Source: Rhodoluna lacicola (GTDB lineage: Bacteria > Actinomycetota > Actinomycetes > Actinomycetales > Microbacteriaceae). Taken from it: 64,000 nt of DNA. The stretch's first letter is position 1. Each line of letters starts with the position of its first letter. Positions 15,916 through 25,535 of the stretch are shown piece after piece. The translations under genes were made by a program, and so were the position numbers. The stretch covers positions 1,302,001 to 1,366,000 of the forward strand of contig NZ_CP007490.1 in assembly GCF_000699505.1 (NCBI RefSeq). The letters run 5' to 3'. The notes beneath the pieces were generated by a model. That model did not search any database, was not told the DNA's origin, and saw only the letters and a program-made list of their open reading frames with translations.

Positions 15916-16846
15916 AGTTTCTGTCATAGGTGCAGGCGCGGTTGGCGCTTCAATGGCCTACGCCATGTTGATTCGTGAATCAGCGCGCGAAGTTGTTCTG
16001 TATGACATAAACGAAAGCAAAGTTACCGCCGAGGTTTTAGATCTTGCACACGGCACGCAGTTCACCGGCTCATCATCAATTTCTGGCGGTGCAGATATTT
16101 CTGCAACCGCAAATTCTGATGTAGTTGTGATCACCGCGGGTGCAAAACAAAATCCTGGTCAGACTCGATTAGAACTTGCCGGCGTTAACTTTGAAATTCT
16201 AAAGTCGCTGCTGCCGGATTTGCTTAGGTATTCTCCGGATGCAATTTTTGTTTTGGTGACTAACCCCTGCGATGTGTTGGCAACAGCTGCGCAAAAATTA
16301 ACTGGTCTGCCAGCAAATCGAATTTTTAGCTCCGGTACCGTGCTGGATTCCTCCAGGCTGCGTTGGTTGCTTGCCGAAAAATTTGATGTCTCAACCGCAA
16401 ACATCCACGCCAACATAATTGGCGAGCATGGCGACTCTGAATTTGCCCTTTGGTCTCAAGCCACGGTGGGCAATACCCCGCTGCTGGAATGGAAGTTGGC
16501 CGACGGCGGCACGCTGACCCGCGAGGCCCTTGACGAAATTGCCTATTCGGTGAAAACCGCCGCCTACAAGGTGATTGAAGGCAAAGGCGCCACAAATTTT
16601 GCCATCGGTTTATCGGGCGCTCGAATTGTTGAGGCAATCCTGAACGATGAGCACGCGATTTTGCCGATTAGTTCAGTTTTGACTGACTATCACGGCATTT
16701 CAGGCATTGCGATGTCGGTGCCCACCCTGGTAACCCGGCAGGGAGCCAGCCGAACCATAGATATTGCAATGGAACCGCACGAGCAGGCACTTTTTGAAGC
16801 TTCGGCGAGCGCCATTCGCAGCTCACTCGAGTCGCTAGCCCTGTAA
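15896..16846 (+). CDS. ldh: L-lactate dehydrogenase
   Basis: 316 residues from the ATG at 15896, inside the end of the enzyme I gene. The frame is open further upstream but shadows that gene. The NAD-binding motif is VSVIGAGAVGASMAYAM. The substrate loop TAGAKQNPGQTRLEL has Gln and Arg as in lactate, not malate, dehydrogenases. The catalytic His is in IIGEHGDSEFALWS. It reduces pyruvate to lactate with NADH. Being third in an operon with HPr and enzyme I ties fermentation to PTS sugar uptake, which itself releases pyruvate from PEP. A 20-nt overlap implies translational coupling. Confidence 0.92.
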   Translation: MHSHSSKVSVIGAGAVGASMAYAMLIRESAREVVLYDINESKVTAEVLDLAHGTQFTGSSSISGGADISATANSDVVVITAGAKQNPGQTRLELAGVNFEILKSLLPDLLRYSPDAIFVLVTNPCDVLATAAQKLTGLPANRIFSSGTVLDSSRLRWLLAEKFDVSTANIHANIIGEHGDSEFALWSQATVGNTPLLEWKLADGGTLTREALDEIAYSVKTAAYKVIEGKGATNFAIGLSGARIVEAILNDEHAILPISSVLTDYHGISGIAMSVPTLVTRQGASRTIDIAMEPHEQALFEASASAIRSSLESLAL

Positions 16847-16922
16847 CGGCTACTTCCCTGTCAATAAAAGGGCGCTCGGGTAGGCTTGTCCCCTAGATAC
16901 ACGCTAATAAATAGGAGCCGTT

Positions 16923-19487
16923 TTGACCCCCAAAGAATTCACCGAGCGCGCCTGGAAATACGTACTGAAGCGCGGCAAGGTTCGTAGAGTCACCCTTCGC
17001 CTGAACAAACTAAGCGAAGACCTACTTCTTATGGGTCCAGACGACCTAAACGCCCAGTTGGTGCGCAAGCTTGAGCTTGGCACGAGCCTGGACGACATCT
17101 TGGTGGCCCACGTTCGTGAGGCCTATGCCAAGAAGCAGCGCATTAACACCCGCGCCCTATTGCAGCGGGTTTACGCTTCTGAGGGAACCCGGGTTGCCGG
17201 TGCCGTGGCCTTTGGTACTTTTCTATCGCTCGATGGTTTGCAGGCAGCTGCCTACGGTTACTTCAAAGAAGCCGGTGCTGATCTTTCAAAGAAGACCGCT
17301 ACCTACGAATACTTTGACGCCTACCTAACCGTTAGCCCAAAGAAAGCTATCGCCGAAGTTGATGCGATTCTTGCCGACGCTGATTCCTACAGCAACGCAT
17401 TCCGCCTGCAGGTTATCCGTGCAGCAATTAAGCACCAGCACACAGCAGACATTCGCAAGTGGGTAAGCGCGCTTGCAGCCGCCGAAAAGAAGAACAAGTC
17501 TCTCAATGAGGACCAGGCCTTTGAACTCAACTGGTGGGTAAAGATGCTTGCCGATGACGGCAGCCAGGCCAAGAACCTACCTAAGACCATCAACTTTGCA
17601 GTGATGGATTACAACATGCTTGATAACGCACGTTCATCTTCTAACCGCGGTGACTATGTGCAAACTCTTGCAGCGCTGTCAAACCTGCTGCGTTTTCAAA
17701 ACATTGAATTTGTTGGCGGTTCAAAGCTTGCCAACTACCTAAAAGGGCTGCAGCCACGCATTCACAAGAAGCGTCGCATCAACGGTCTGGCACCGGTCAA
17801 GGTTCAACCGGTTGAAATGCACCGCGACTTTTCATCGGGCCGCGTTTACCCAAAGAACACCTGGTTGATTTCAAACGGTTGGTTCATGCACCGTGCCTAC
17901 AAGGGAGCGGTTGACTTTCCGTACCCAGAGAACGTGAACCCAATCATGATCTCGTTCCACATTCAAGATGCCGGCGTTCTAAACAAAGAAGTTGCCGCAC
18001 ACCTAAAGAAACTAGGACCAATTGGTTGCCGCGACTGGACTACCGTTTACCGCTTGCGCGACTGGGGCGTACCAGCCTTCTTCAGTGGTTGTGTAACCAC
18101 AACCGTTGGTCAGGTGCTACCTAAGGCTCGCCTTGCTGGAAAGATTCCAAAACTTGCTGTTGTTGAGGCCGGCACCAAGTGGATGCAGCTTAAGTACCTA
18201 TTCATGTGGAAGTGGTGGTACATCCAGATTGGTGATTACGTTCGTGACTTCACCTTGGTTGAGGGTCTTGAGGATGCGCGCAAGATGCTGGCCAAGTATG
18301 CCTCTTACGGCAAGGTAATCACCAAGCGTCTGCACTGCTACCTACCGGCTCGTTCAATGGGCTTGCCAGTTGAGTTCGTTCCTTCAAAGCGCTCAGACGT
18401 GCGCTTCGAGGGTCTGCTTGATCTAGACAAGGAAGCATTCAACAAGATTCGCTCGGGACTAGAGCACAAGCTTGAGGTCATTCTTGGCCACATTCTTGAT
18501 GGCAAGAGCTACGAAGAAGTTATGAAGCTCTGGGCTGAGCTAGTGGCCCCTGACGTTGCCTACGCAGAGGAATACTGCACCAAGCTTGAGCCAATCGGTA
18601 AGTCAGCTATTGACCTGCCAGAGACCTACAAGAAGTTCAAGTCACACGTGGTTGAACTTGGCAAGAACAAGTTTGGTAAAGATGCAATCAACATTGCCTT
18701 TGCCTGTGACCAGAACCTGCAAGATGAACTTGCTGTTGTGATTGCATCGGTTGAGCGCAACACCAAGCGCCAGATCAACGCTCACATTCTGACCCGTGGT
18801 TTGAAAGACGATTACTTCAAGAAGATTCACAAGTTGTTCCCAAAGATCAACTTCTTCTTCCACGACTTCAGTGATATTTCATACGGCTCAAACGTGAACC
18901 TAATGAAGCACATCACCGTCTCAACCTTTGACCGTCTGTTCCTACCTCGCGTGCTGGACAAGCTAGACAAGGTGCTTTACCTAGACGTTGACATTTTGGT
19001 TCGAGGCGATGTTGGCAAGTTGTACGACACCAAACTTGGCGACAAGGTATTCGCTGGTAAGAAGTCAGAGCTAGATGGCTGGGCAAGCTTGATTGACGTG
19101 ATTACTCGCGTTAGTTTGTCACTGCCACCCAAGAAGGCTTGGGCGCTTCGCCGTCGTGCACACGCAACCGGCAAGTTGACCGCAGATACCTACAACGCGG
19201 GAATCTTGTTGATGAACCTAAAGAAGATGCGTGAAGAAAACTTCATCGAGAACAACCTGTACCTAGTTGAAGAGCTGCGCTTGAACGATCAGGACGTAAT
19301 GAACTTCTACTCGGCTGGTCGAGCGTTGAACCTTGACGGTGACTGGAACTACGTGCCAACCCAGGACTACTCAAAAGATCCAAAGATTGTGCACTGGGCC
19401 GGTCCGGCTAAGCCTTGGAAGCCAGCCTTTGCACTTTACAAAGATGAGTTCCAGGCCATCGCTAAAGAACTGAAGGCAACCAAATAA
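16923..19487 (+). CDS. Three-part surface polysaccharide protein: helical N-region, pyruvyltransferase-like middle, GT8 C-terminus
   Basis: 854 residues from a TTG at 16923 with AGGAG upstream. Residues about 1-215 are helical and unlike any family I recognise. Residues about 220-545 resemble polysaccharide pyruvyltransferases (WLISNGWFMH, PIGCRDWTTVYRLRDWGVPAFFSGC). Residues about 575-854 are a family 8 glycosyltransferase: INIAFACDQNLQDELAVVI, LDKVLYLDVDILVRGDVGKL with the DxD metal site, TYNAGILLMNLKKMREENF, LNDQDVMNF and KIVHWAGPAKPW. The fusion suggests one enzyme that transfers a hexose and decorates the same chain. The galU gene follows with a 1-nt overlap (TAATG), pointing to UDP-glucose as donor. 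The middle-domain assignment is the least certain part. Confidence 0.8.
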   Translation: MTPKEFTERAWKYVLKRGKVRRVTLRLNKLSEDLLLMGPDDLNAQLVRKLELGTSLDDILVAHVREAYAKKQRINTRALLQRVYASEGTRVAGAVAFGTFLSLDGLQAAAYGYFKEAGADLSKKTATYEYFDAYLTVSPKKAIAEVDAILADADSYSNAFRLQVIRAAIKHQHTADIRKWVSALAAAEKKNKSLNEDQAFELNWWVKMLADDGSQAKNLPKTINFAVMDYNMLDNARSSSNRGDYVQTLAALSNLLRFQNIEFVGGSKLANYLKGLQPRIHKKRRINGLAPVKVQPVEMHRDFSSGRVYPKNTWLISNGWFMHRAYKGAVDFPYPENVNPIMISFHIQDAGVLNKEVAAHLKKLGPIGCRDWTTVYRLRDWGVPAFFSGCVTTTVGQVLPKARLAGKIPKLAVVEAGTKWMQLKYLFMWKWWYIQIGDYVRDFTLVEGLEDARKMLAKYASYGKVITKRLHCYLPARSMGLPVEFVPSKRSDVRFEGLLDLDKEAFNKIRSGLEHKLEVILGHILDGKSYEEVMKLWAELVAPDVAYAEEYCTKLEPIGKSAIDLPETYKKFKSHVVELGKNKFGKDAINIAFACDQNLQDELAVVIASVERNTKRQINAHILTRGLKDDYFKKIHKLFPKINFFFHDFSDISYGSNVNLMKHITVSTFDRLFLPRVLDKLDKVLYLDVDILVRGDVGKLYDTKLGDKVFAGKKSELDGWASLIDVITRVSLSLPPKKAWALRRRAHATGKLTADTYNAGILLMNLKKMREENFIENNLYLVEELRLNDQDVMNFYSAGRALNLDGDWNYVPTQDYSKDPKIVHWAGPAKPWKPAFALYKDEFQAIAKELKATK

Positions 19488-20374
19488 TGTTCAAGGCTCC
19501 TACTAAAGCAGTTATCCCGGTTGCCGGTCTTGGCACCCGATTCTTGCCGGCAACTAAGGCAATGCCCAAAGAGATGCTGCCTTTAGTAGATAAGCCTGTG
19601 ATTCAGTACGTGGTTGAAGAAGCAGTGCGCTACGGACTCAACGACATTTTGTTTGTCACCGGCCGCGACAAGTACGCGCTAGAAAATCACTTTGACACCG
19701 CCGAGGCACTTGAAACTCGTCTTGAGGAAAAGGGTGACGAAAAAAAGCTAGCGCTAGTGCAGAAGCCAACCAACTTGGCCAACATTCACTACGTTCGTCA
19801 GGGTGGCGCCCAAGGTCTGGGCCACGCGGTTCACTGCGCAAAAACATTCACCGGCAACGAGCCGTTTGCTGTATTACTCGGCGACGACGTAATTGAGGAA
19901 ACCTCACACCTACTTGAGCGGATGATTGAAGTCTTCGTTGAGACACAGTCATCGGTGGTGGCTTTGATTGAAGTACCCAACAGTGAGATTCACAAGTACG
20001 GCAGCGTAAAGCCCGCTGGTCAAAACGGTGATGTGATCACAGTTTCAGACTTTGTTGAAAAGCCAGCGCCAGAGGTTGCACCTTCTAACTACGCGGTGAT
20101 TGGTCGCTACATTTTGCGCCCGGAGATCCTAGACATTATTGAGACCCTTGAGCCTGGCGCAGGTGGCGAGATTCAACTCACTGACGCTCTGGCAATCGCA
20201 GCTCGCGAGCCACAAAAGTACGGTGGCGTAGTTGGTGTTGTGTTTAGCGGTGAGCGCTACGACGCCGGCGACAAGCTTGAGTACCTAAAGGCAACTATTC
20301 AGCTAGCCCTGAAGCGCAAGGAACTGGGCACCGATCTGCTCAACTGGATGAAGACCTTCATCCAAGATAAATAA
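19487..20374 (+). CDS. galU: UTP-glucose-1-phosphate uridylyltransferase
   Basis: 295 residues. The N-terminal KAVIPVAGLGTRFLPATKAMPKEMLPLVDKP is the GalU signature (nucleotide loop plus PKEML). VEEAVRYGLNDILFVTGR, FAVLLGDDVIEE and FVEKPAPEVAPSNYAVIGRY follow in the expected order. It makes UDP-glucose from UTP and glucose-1-phosphate, feeding GalE (6004) and the glycosyltransferases here. The ATG shares its A with the preceding stop codon, so it is translationally coupled to the GT8 fusion gene. Confidence 0.96.
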   Translation: MFKAPTKAVIPVAGLGTRFLPATKAMPKEMLPLVDKPVIQYVVEEAVRYGLNDILFVTGRDKYALENHFDTAEALETRLEEKGDEKKLALVQKPTNLANIHYVRQGGAQGLGHAVHCAKTFTGNEPFAVLLGDDVIEETSHLLERMIEVFVETQSSVVALIEVPNSEIHKYGSVKPAGQNGDVITVSDFVEKPAPEVAPSNYAVIGRYILRPEILDIIETLEPGAGGEIQLTDALAIAAREPQKYGGVVGVVFSGERYDAGDKLEYLKATIQLALKRKELGTDLLNWMKTFIQDK

Positions 20375-20422
20375 ACGCGGCAATTAACACCGATGCCCGT
20401 TCCCAGGCTCGTGAATCAGTTA

Positions 20423-21448
20423 TTACTTAAGTAGTCCGTCGAATAGCGCCCGGGCGCCAGGGATGTGCTTGTAAAGCGGAATATCGTGATTCCAAACGCG
20501 ATCCTTGAACACTTCCATGTTGCGCTGGTTGGTTTTACCCATCACCATGCCAGCTTTGATCAGCCCCTGCATTTGGCGCAGCGCGGTAATTCGGTCGGCA
20601 AGTTTTTGGCTGTCATTAGTTTGCTGAGTAATTGACTTGGCGCCCTCGGTGCGCACCCGCCATAAGTAGACAGTCTCTGAAAGCACTGAGAATTTTGCGG
20701 CCCGAATATAGGCCTTGGTCATAAGTGCCATATCTTCAAAGTACAAACCCTCGGGGAAACTGAATTTATTTTGGCTGTAAAACTTGAAGTCAAAGAGCCG
20801 GTTCCAAGCGGTGACATCCAAAATTGCGTGTGGGTGTTCCAGCAACGTCGTCGATGCCAAGCTTCCAGTTGAGTTAGCAGCAAATCCCCTGCGGTCGAAT
20901 ACCGGACGGGTATCGCGACGCTTCAGACGGGTGACACCCTTCATGCGGGTGGTGTCACCAACAACAAAGTCAGCTCCGGTTTCAATGATTCGGCTCACCA
21001 GGTGCTTCAGTGCATCTGGAGCAAGGGCATCATCGCTGTCCAGGAACATTAGGTAATCGGTGTTTTCGATTGCGCGAACGCCTGCATTTCGCGCGGCACT
21101 GAGTCCGGCATTTTCTTGCTCAACAATGTGCAGGTTTAGTTTTTCTTGAAACTTACGAGCAACCGCTAGCGAGTTATCGGTGGAGCCGTCATTCACCAAA
21201 ATCACATCTAAGTTTGGATAGTTCTGCGCGCAAACACTCTGCAGGCAAAGTGCAAGGTAGCGCTCAACGTTGTAGACCGGAATTACGATGGTTACCTTTG
21301 GCGTCACCGGCAGATCACTGAAAACCATCTTTGCGGCCGCGCGCTTTGAAACTTTGCGGGCAAACTTTGCCATCAACCAGGCGTCAGAAATCTTGGTCGC
21401 TACCGGAAGCGACAAAAAGTCATATCCCGCTTTCAAGATTGCGTTCAC
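20423..21448 (-). CDS. Family 2 glycosyltransferase
   Basis: 341 residues. A 45-residue N-terminal lead precedes the GT-A core: VTIVIPVYNVERYLALCLQSV, ILVNDGSTDNSLAVA, ENAGLSAARNAGV and the DxD-type metal site in YLMFLDSDDAL. The closest type is the short-chain capsular/teichoic acid GT2 group. It overlaps the start of its own gene with the stop of the DMT transporter gene upstream (4 bp). It is convergent with galU, 48 bp away. Acceptor and donor are not predictable. Confidence 0.85.
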   Translation of the reverse strand: MNAILKAGYDFLSLPVATKISDAWLMAKFARKVSKRAAAKMVFSDLPVTPKVTIVIPVYNVERYLALCLQSVCAQNYPNLDVILVNDGSTDNSLAVARKFQEKLNLHIVEQENAGLSAARNAGVRAIENTDYLMFLDSDDALAPDALKHLVSRIIETGADFVVGDTTRMKGVTRLKRRDTRPVFDRRGFAANSTGSLASTTLLEHPHAILDVTAWNRLFDFKFYSQNKFSFPEGLYFEDMALMTKAYIRAAKFSVLSETVYLWRVRTEGAKSITQQTNDSQKLADRITALRQMQGLIKAGMVMGKTNQRNMEVFKDRVWNHDIPLYKHIPGARALFDGLLK

Positions 21449-22323
21449 TTATATGAATGCTTTCTGGTGGCCAGCACCGATCCAACAACAACTAGCGGCA
21501 TACCAATCAAAATACCAGTGGTGATTGGCTCACCCAACAGAACAATGCCAAGGAACACCGCAACCGCCATATTCATGTAGGTAACCAGGCTGGCGCGCGC
21601 AACATCGATTTCATTTAGAAGTCTGAAGAAAGCTACGAAGGCCAGCGAGGTACAGAATATTCCAAGGCCAAGCAACGAGCCCCAAGCTTCAACCGGTGGA
21701 TTTGCAGCCAACTCCTTTGGCAGGCTGCCCAACGCAGGAATCGCGTAAACAATTGCCACCATCACCATTGCTAAACCGTTAATCGCAACGCCAGAGACAT
21801 CGGGCATTTTTATGCGAGCAATTACCGGAGCAACCGAGTACCCGATGGCAGCCAAAATAACCATGCCCACGTGCGGCAGCGAAATGCTGCCATTGAAGGC
21901 GTCAATTCCCACCAGCAAAAGCACGCCGGTGAACCCGATGACCAAACCGGCCAAGGTGTTGCGGTGGGCAAGGGACTTATCGCCAAGGTAGAAGTAGCCA
22001 ATAATCAGGCCAAAGAATGGCACGGTGGCAACAAGAAGTCCGGCAAGACCTGAATTGATGACTCGCTCTGACTCGGTGATTAGGAACCAGGGTCCAATCA
22101 TTTCAAGTGCCGCGTAGGCAAGCACCCAGGGCCAGGCCCTAAGTGCCGGCAGCAGGGTCTTTCTGTGGATAGCTATTGGAATCAGCACCAGCGCACCAAC
22201 CACAACGCGACTAAAGACGATTGTCCAGGTTGAGAAATCCTCAACCGCAACCCGAATAAATAGGTAAGGCATACCCCAGGCAACACCAACAACGAGGAAA
22301 AGGAATAGCGCCTTACGTGACAT
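21445..22323 (-). CDS. EamA/DMT-family transporter
   Basis: 292 residues, ten hydrophobic segments arranged as two EamA repeats (first ending near residue 135, second near 280). The start motif GVAWGMPYLFIRVAVE and the end of repeat two LGEPITTGILIGMPLVVVG are typical. Substrate unknown; family members export amino acids, nucleobases or other metabolites. The start has both a GGAGGG ribosome site and a TAGGCT -10 box ending 6 nt before the ATG, so the transcript may be leaderless or have a minimal leader. It is co-transcribed with the GT2 downstream. Confidence 0.88.
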   Translation of the reverse strand: MSRKALFLFLVVGVAWGMPYLFIRVAVEDFSTWTIVFSRVVVGALVLIPIAIHRKTLLPALRAWPWVLAYAALEMIGPWFLITESERVINSGLAGLLVATVPFFGLIIGYFYLGDKSLAHRNTLAGLVIGFTGVLLLVGIDAFNGSISLPHVGMVILAAIGYSVAPVIARIKMPDVSGVAINGLAMVMVAIVYAIPALGSLPKELAANPPVEAWGSLLGLGIFCTSLAFVAFFRLLNEIDVARASLVTYMNMAVAVFLGIVLLGEPITTGILIGMPLVVVGSVLATRKHSYK

Positions 22324-22364
22324 CCCTCCAGCCTAACTCACGCTTTACTGGCTAGATTTAGGGC

Positions 22365-23021
22365 ATGAGTTCACCCGTTACCACACTTAGAACCTCGGCA
22401 ATTATTCGTTTTGCCACTGCTTTCGCCATGCTGGGAAGCGTGATTTGGCAAATTTCTTCACGTGTTGCCAACAACGTGTTTAGACCGTGGGAATACTTCT
22501 CTTACTTCACGATTCAAACCAGCTTGATCGCAATCGTCACGCTTAGCGTTGCCGGTTGGTTTGCCTGGAATGGTCGCACAGAAACCCGAGTGTTGAATAT
22601 TGTGCGTTTGTGCACAGTGACCTTCACGGTTGTGGTGACTTTGGTTTACAACCTGTTGCTTCGCGGTTTGCCAGATGCCGCCGCCGATGGCGACTATGTT
22701 TGGCCAGTATTGCCAAATGAAATTCTGCACGTTTGGGCAGCAATTTTTATGTTGATTGATTGGATACTTTCAAGTCGCCGCATCAACTTGCGCGTGCGCG
22801 CAATTTTTTGGGTGCTGGTATTCCCGCTGGTCTGGTTGGTCTACTCAATTATTCGCGGACTAATTGTTGACTGGTGGCCGTACTGGTTCATCAATCCAAA
22901 TGAGCCAGCTGGAATTCCAGGAATGCTCAGCTACATTGTTGGAATTATGTTGTTCCTTTTGACGGTCGCAATTGGTTTAGTTGGATTGCAACGCATCACA
23001 GTGCGGGCATTTAGAAACTAA
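22365..23021 (+). CDS. Pr6Pr-family integral membrane protein
   Basis: 218 residues with six predicted membrane segments. The pattern (N-terminal RFATAFAMLGSVIWQ, then PWEYFSYFTIQTSLIA, LYNLLLRGL, NEILHVWAAIFMLIDWI, and the WPYWFINP motif near 180) matches the actinobacterial Pr6Pr family of six-helix proteins. Function unknown. A leaderless promoter is visible: TAGATT at 22353-22358 ends 6 nt before the ATG. It is divergent from the DMT transporter; the two starts are only 41 bp apart with back-to-back -10 boxes. Confidence 0.8.
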   Translation: MSSPVTTLRTSAIIRFATAFAMLGSVIWQISSRVANNVFRPWEYFSYFTIQTSLIAIVTLSVAGWFAWNGRTETRVLNIVRLCTVTFTVVVTLVYNLLLRGLPDAAADGDYVWPVLPNEILHVWAAIFMLIDWILSSRRINLRVRAIFWVLVFPLVWLVYSIIRGLIVDWWPYWFINPNEPAGIPGMLSYIVGIMLFLLTVAIGLVGLQRITVRAFRN

Positions 23022-23036
23022 GAACTACAAGAACCC

Positions 23037-24098
23037 TTAGCTAAAGACCGGCTGCTTTGACATTAGCTCCTGAACCATTGGAATAACTTTTGTTCCATAA
23101 AGTTCAATTGAGTGCATCAACTTGCTGTGACTCATTGGGCCGTTGGCATATTTCAAATCAAATCGGTGAGCGCCAACTGATTCCAGCGCGTAAGCAATTT
23201 TCTTTGCAACAGTCTCTGCCGAGCCAACGTAAAGCGAACCGTACTGCACCTCGTGCAGGTAGTTTCCTTTTTGCACCGGTGGCCAACCGCGTTCGCGACC
23301 AATTCGGCCAAACGCAGCTTCGTATGCCGGCCACATTTCTTCGATAGCTTGTTCATCGGTGTCAGCAATGTGACCCGGTGAGTGAATGGAGATCGGACGG
23401 TGCGGTTTGTGCAGTTGATCAAGGGCGTCGTAGTAAAGCTTGGCGTAAGGAGCAAAGCGCGCTGGGTCACCACCGATAATCGCGAGCGCAAGATTTGCAT
23501 CAAGTCGCGCTGCACGAATAACTGACTCGGGGCTACCGCCAACACCAACACGAAGCGGAATCTGACCGCGCTCCGTTTTTGGATAGACCTGTTGGTTGCG
23601 CAAAGTTGGGGTGTGCTTGCCGGTCCAGGTAATCGGACCTTCTTTGAGTAGCTCCACCAGCATCTCTAGTTTTTCTTCGAATAGATCTGCGTAGTCGCTC
23701 AGCTCGTAACCAAACAGCGGGAATGACTCGGTGAATGAGCCGCGGCCAGCGGTAATTTCTGCGCGGCCGTTGCTTAGCGCGTCTACGGTGGCGAACTGCT
23801 GATACACACGAATCGGGTCTTCGCTTGAAAGCACGACCACTCCGGAACCCAGGGTGATGTTTTTGGTGACCGTGGCCAAACCGGCCAGCACTGTGATTGG
23901 GGCGGATACCGCGTAGTCATCGCGGTGGTGCTCGCCAATATTGAAGCCGTTGATGCCGATTTCGTCGGCTAACTTGCCCTGCTCAATGATGTTGCGGATT
24001 GACTGGGCAGCGCTCTCGGGCACTCCGTTGTCGTCGTGGGTCACGTCGCCAAATGTGTCTAGGCCAAATTTGATGGTTTTCAGATCGATTGCGTTCAC
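23037..24098 (-). CDS. LLM class flavin-dependent oxidoreductase (luciferase-like)
   Basis: 353 residues from a GTG at 24098. It has the luciferase-like TIM-barrel pattern: KFGLDTFGDVTHDD, INGFNIGEHHRDDYAVSAP, ITLGSGVVVLSSEDPIRVYQQFATVDALS, RAEITAGRGSF and the C-terminal LRVGVGGSPESVIRAA. Uses FMNH2 or F420 and oxidises an unknown substrate. The GEHHRDDYAVSAP motif places it in the common 'alkane monooxygenase-like' LLM branch whose substrates are mostly undetermined. It stands alone, in convergent orientation with the Pr6Pr gene. Confidence 0.9.
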   Translation of the reverse strand: MNAIDLKTIKFGLDTFGDVTHDDNGVPESAAQSIRNIIEQGKLADEIGINGFNIGEHHRDDYAVSAPITVLAGLATVTKNITLGSGVVVLSSEDPIRVYQQFATVDALSNGRAEITAGRGSFTESFPLFGYELSDYADLFEEKLEMLVELLKEGPITWTGKHTPTLRNQQVYPKTERGQIPLRVGVGGSPESVIRAARLDANLALAIIGGDPARFAPYAKLYYDALDQLHKPHRPISIHSPGHIADTDEQAIEEMWPAYEAAFGRIGRERGWPPVQKGNYLHEVQYGSLYVGSAETVAKKIAYALESVGAHRFDLKYANGPMSHSKLMHSIELYGTKVIPMVQELMSKQPVFS

Positions 24099-24208
24099 GA
24101 GTTAAGTAAACCCCATCTAGACAGTTTTATTCCAGTGTTTTCTGAAATTAGTTTGCTGATTTTTTTGGAGCCCACGCCCCAAGAACCAGGCAATCGGCAA
24201 TACCCAGG

Positions 24209-25396
24209 CTATTCGGCCGCGGCCAGCTGCCCGCAAGCCCCGTCAATTTCTTTACCGCGGGTATCGCGCAGGGTGGTTGGTACTCCAGCCTTTTCTAGGC
24301 GGCGAACAAACTCGTTCTGAACGGCTGGCTCAGACGCCGTCCAGATAGACCCCGGGGTTGGGTTCAGCGGAATGGGGTTCACGTGCACCCAGCCCTTGCC
24401 CCGGGCGTTCAGCTTCTCGGCCAGCAGATCAGCACGCCAACCGTGATCGTTCATGTCTTTGATCAGGGCGTACTCAATTGAAACGCGGCGGCCGGTCTTG
24501 TCAAAGTATTCGCGGGCCGCATCCAGGGCCTCATCGACCTTCCACTTTGAGTTGATCGGAATCAGTTCGTCACGAAGTTCGTCATCGGGCGCGTGCAGTG
24601 AAAGAGCAAAGGTGACCGGCACGTTTTCATCGGCCAGTTTTTGAATCGCCGGCACTAGGCCAACGGTTGAAACGGTAATTCCGCGAGCGCTCATGCCAAG
24701 CCCCTCAGGCTGCGGGGCAACCATGGTTCGCACTGCCTTCATGACTCGGTCATAGTTGGCCAGCGGCTCACCCATTCCCATGAAGACGATGTTGGTTACG
24801 CGCTCTGGGGCGTCTTTCATCTTGGCCTTTGAGCCGCCAAGTTCGCCCTTGGCAATCACGGCGTTGGCGCGCACGATCTGGTCAACGATCTCGCCGGCTG
24901 ACATGTTTCGGGTTAATCCCGCTTGTCCGGTAGCGCAAAACGGGCAGTTCATGCCGCAGCCAGCTTGGCTTGAAATGCATAGGGTGATTCTTCCGGTGTA
25001 ACGCATCAACACCGATTCCACCAGCGCGCCATCGAATAGGCGCCAGAGGAACTTTATGGTGTCGCCGTTATCGGTTTGCAGCCTTTTGACCTCTGTCAAC
25101 AGCGGCGGTAGAAGTGAACCAACCAATTCGGCGCGACCGGCAGCCGGCAGGTCAGTCATTTCGCTGGGGTCAGAGGTGTAGTGGGTGAAGTAGTGGGCCG
25201 CGATCTGCTTGGCGCGGAATGCCTGCACGCCGGCTTCTTTGAGGCGCTCGGCGCGCTCTTCGGCGGTTAGGTCAACTAGGTGAATTGGGGGCTTGCCGCG
25301 CTTTGGTTCGGCGAACATCAGCAGAGGCTTGCCGTCTGGGCCAAGTTTTTGCTTCCAGCCCTCTGTTTTAGGGCGAACTTGGATTAAATCAGACAT
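24209..25396 (-). CDS. rlmN: 23S rRNA (adenine2503-C2)-methyltransferase
   Basis: 395 residues. The radical-SAM cluster motif is [11 protein letters not shown] (CxxxCxxC) after [68 protein letters not shown] and [19 protein letters not shown] follow in the family order, and the C-terminal Cys in GACGQL is the methyl-carrying residue. It methylates A2503 of 23S rRNA and A37 of some tRNAs. Leaderless-type start: TAGACT at 25408-25403 ends 6 nt before the ATG. The 110-bp gap downstream of the stop shows nothing else. Confidence 0.96.
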   Translation of the reverse strand: MSDLIQVRPKTEGWKQKLGPDGKPLLMFAEPKRGKPPIHLVDLTAEERAERLKEAGVQAFRAKQIAAHYFTHYTSDPSEMTDLPAAGRAELVGSLLPPLLTEVKRLQTDNGDTIKFLWRLFDGALVESVLMRYTGRITLCISSQAGCGMNCPFCATGQAGLTRNMSAGEIVDQIVRANAVIAKGELGGSKAKMKDAPERVTNIVFMGMGEPLANYDRVMKAVRTMVAPQPEGLGMSARGITVSTVGLVPAIQKLADENVPVTFALSLHAPDDELRDELIPINSKWKVDEALDAAREYFDKTGRRVSIEYALIKDMNDHGWRADLLAEKLNARGKGWVHVNPIPLNPTPGSIWTASEPAVQNEFVRRLEKAGVPTTLRDTRGKEIDGACGQLAAAE

Positions 25397-25442
25397 GTAT
25401 CAAGTCTAGGGAAAGCCACATATATAACAATTGGCTAAAGAC

Positions 25443-25456
25443 TGTAAACGCTTACA
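25443..25456. promoter_or_regulatory. LacI/CcpA-type operator before sucrose phosphorylase
   Basis: TGTAAACGCTTACA is a near-perfect inverted repeat centred on CG, as in LacI-family operators. It lies about 80 bp upstream of the sucrose phosphorylase start and is identical to the 14-mer at 40240. Confidence 0.7.
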
Positions 25457-25535
25457 TTTTTCGGGTTAGCCTAGGTAAATCGATGAGTTTTGCGCCTGAT
25501 TTGTGGCGCCCCGGCTATTAACAAAGAGGTTCAAA

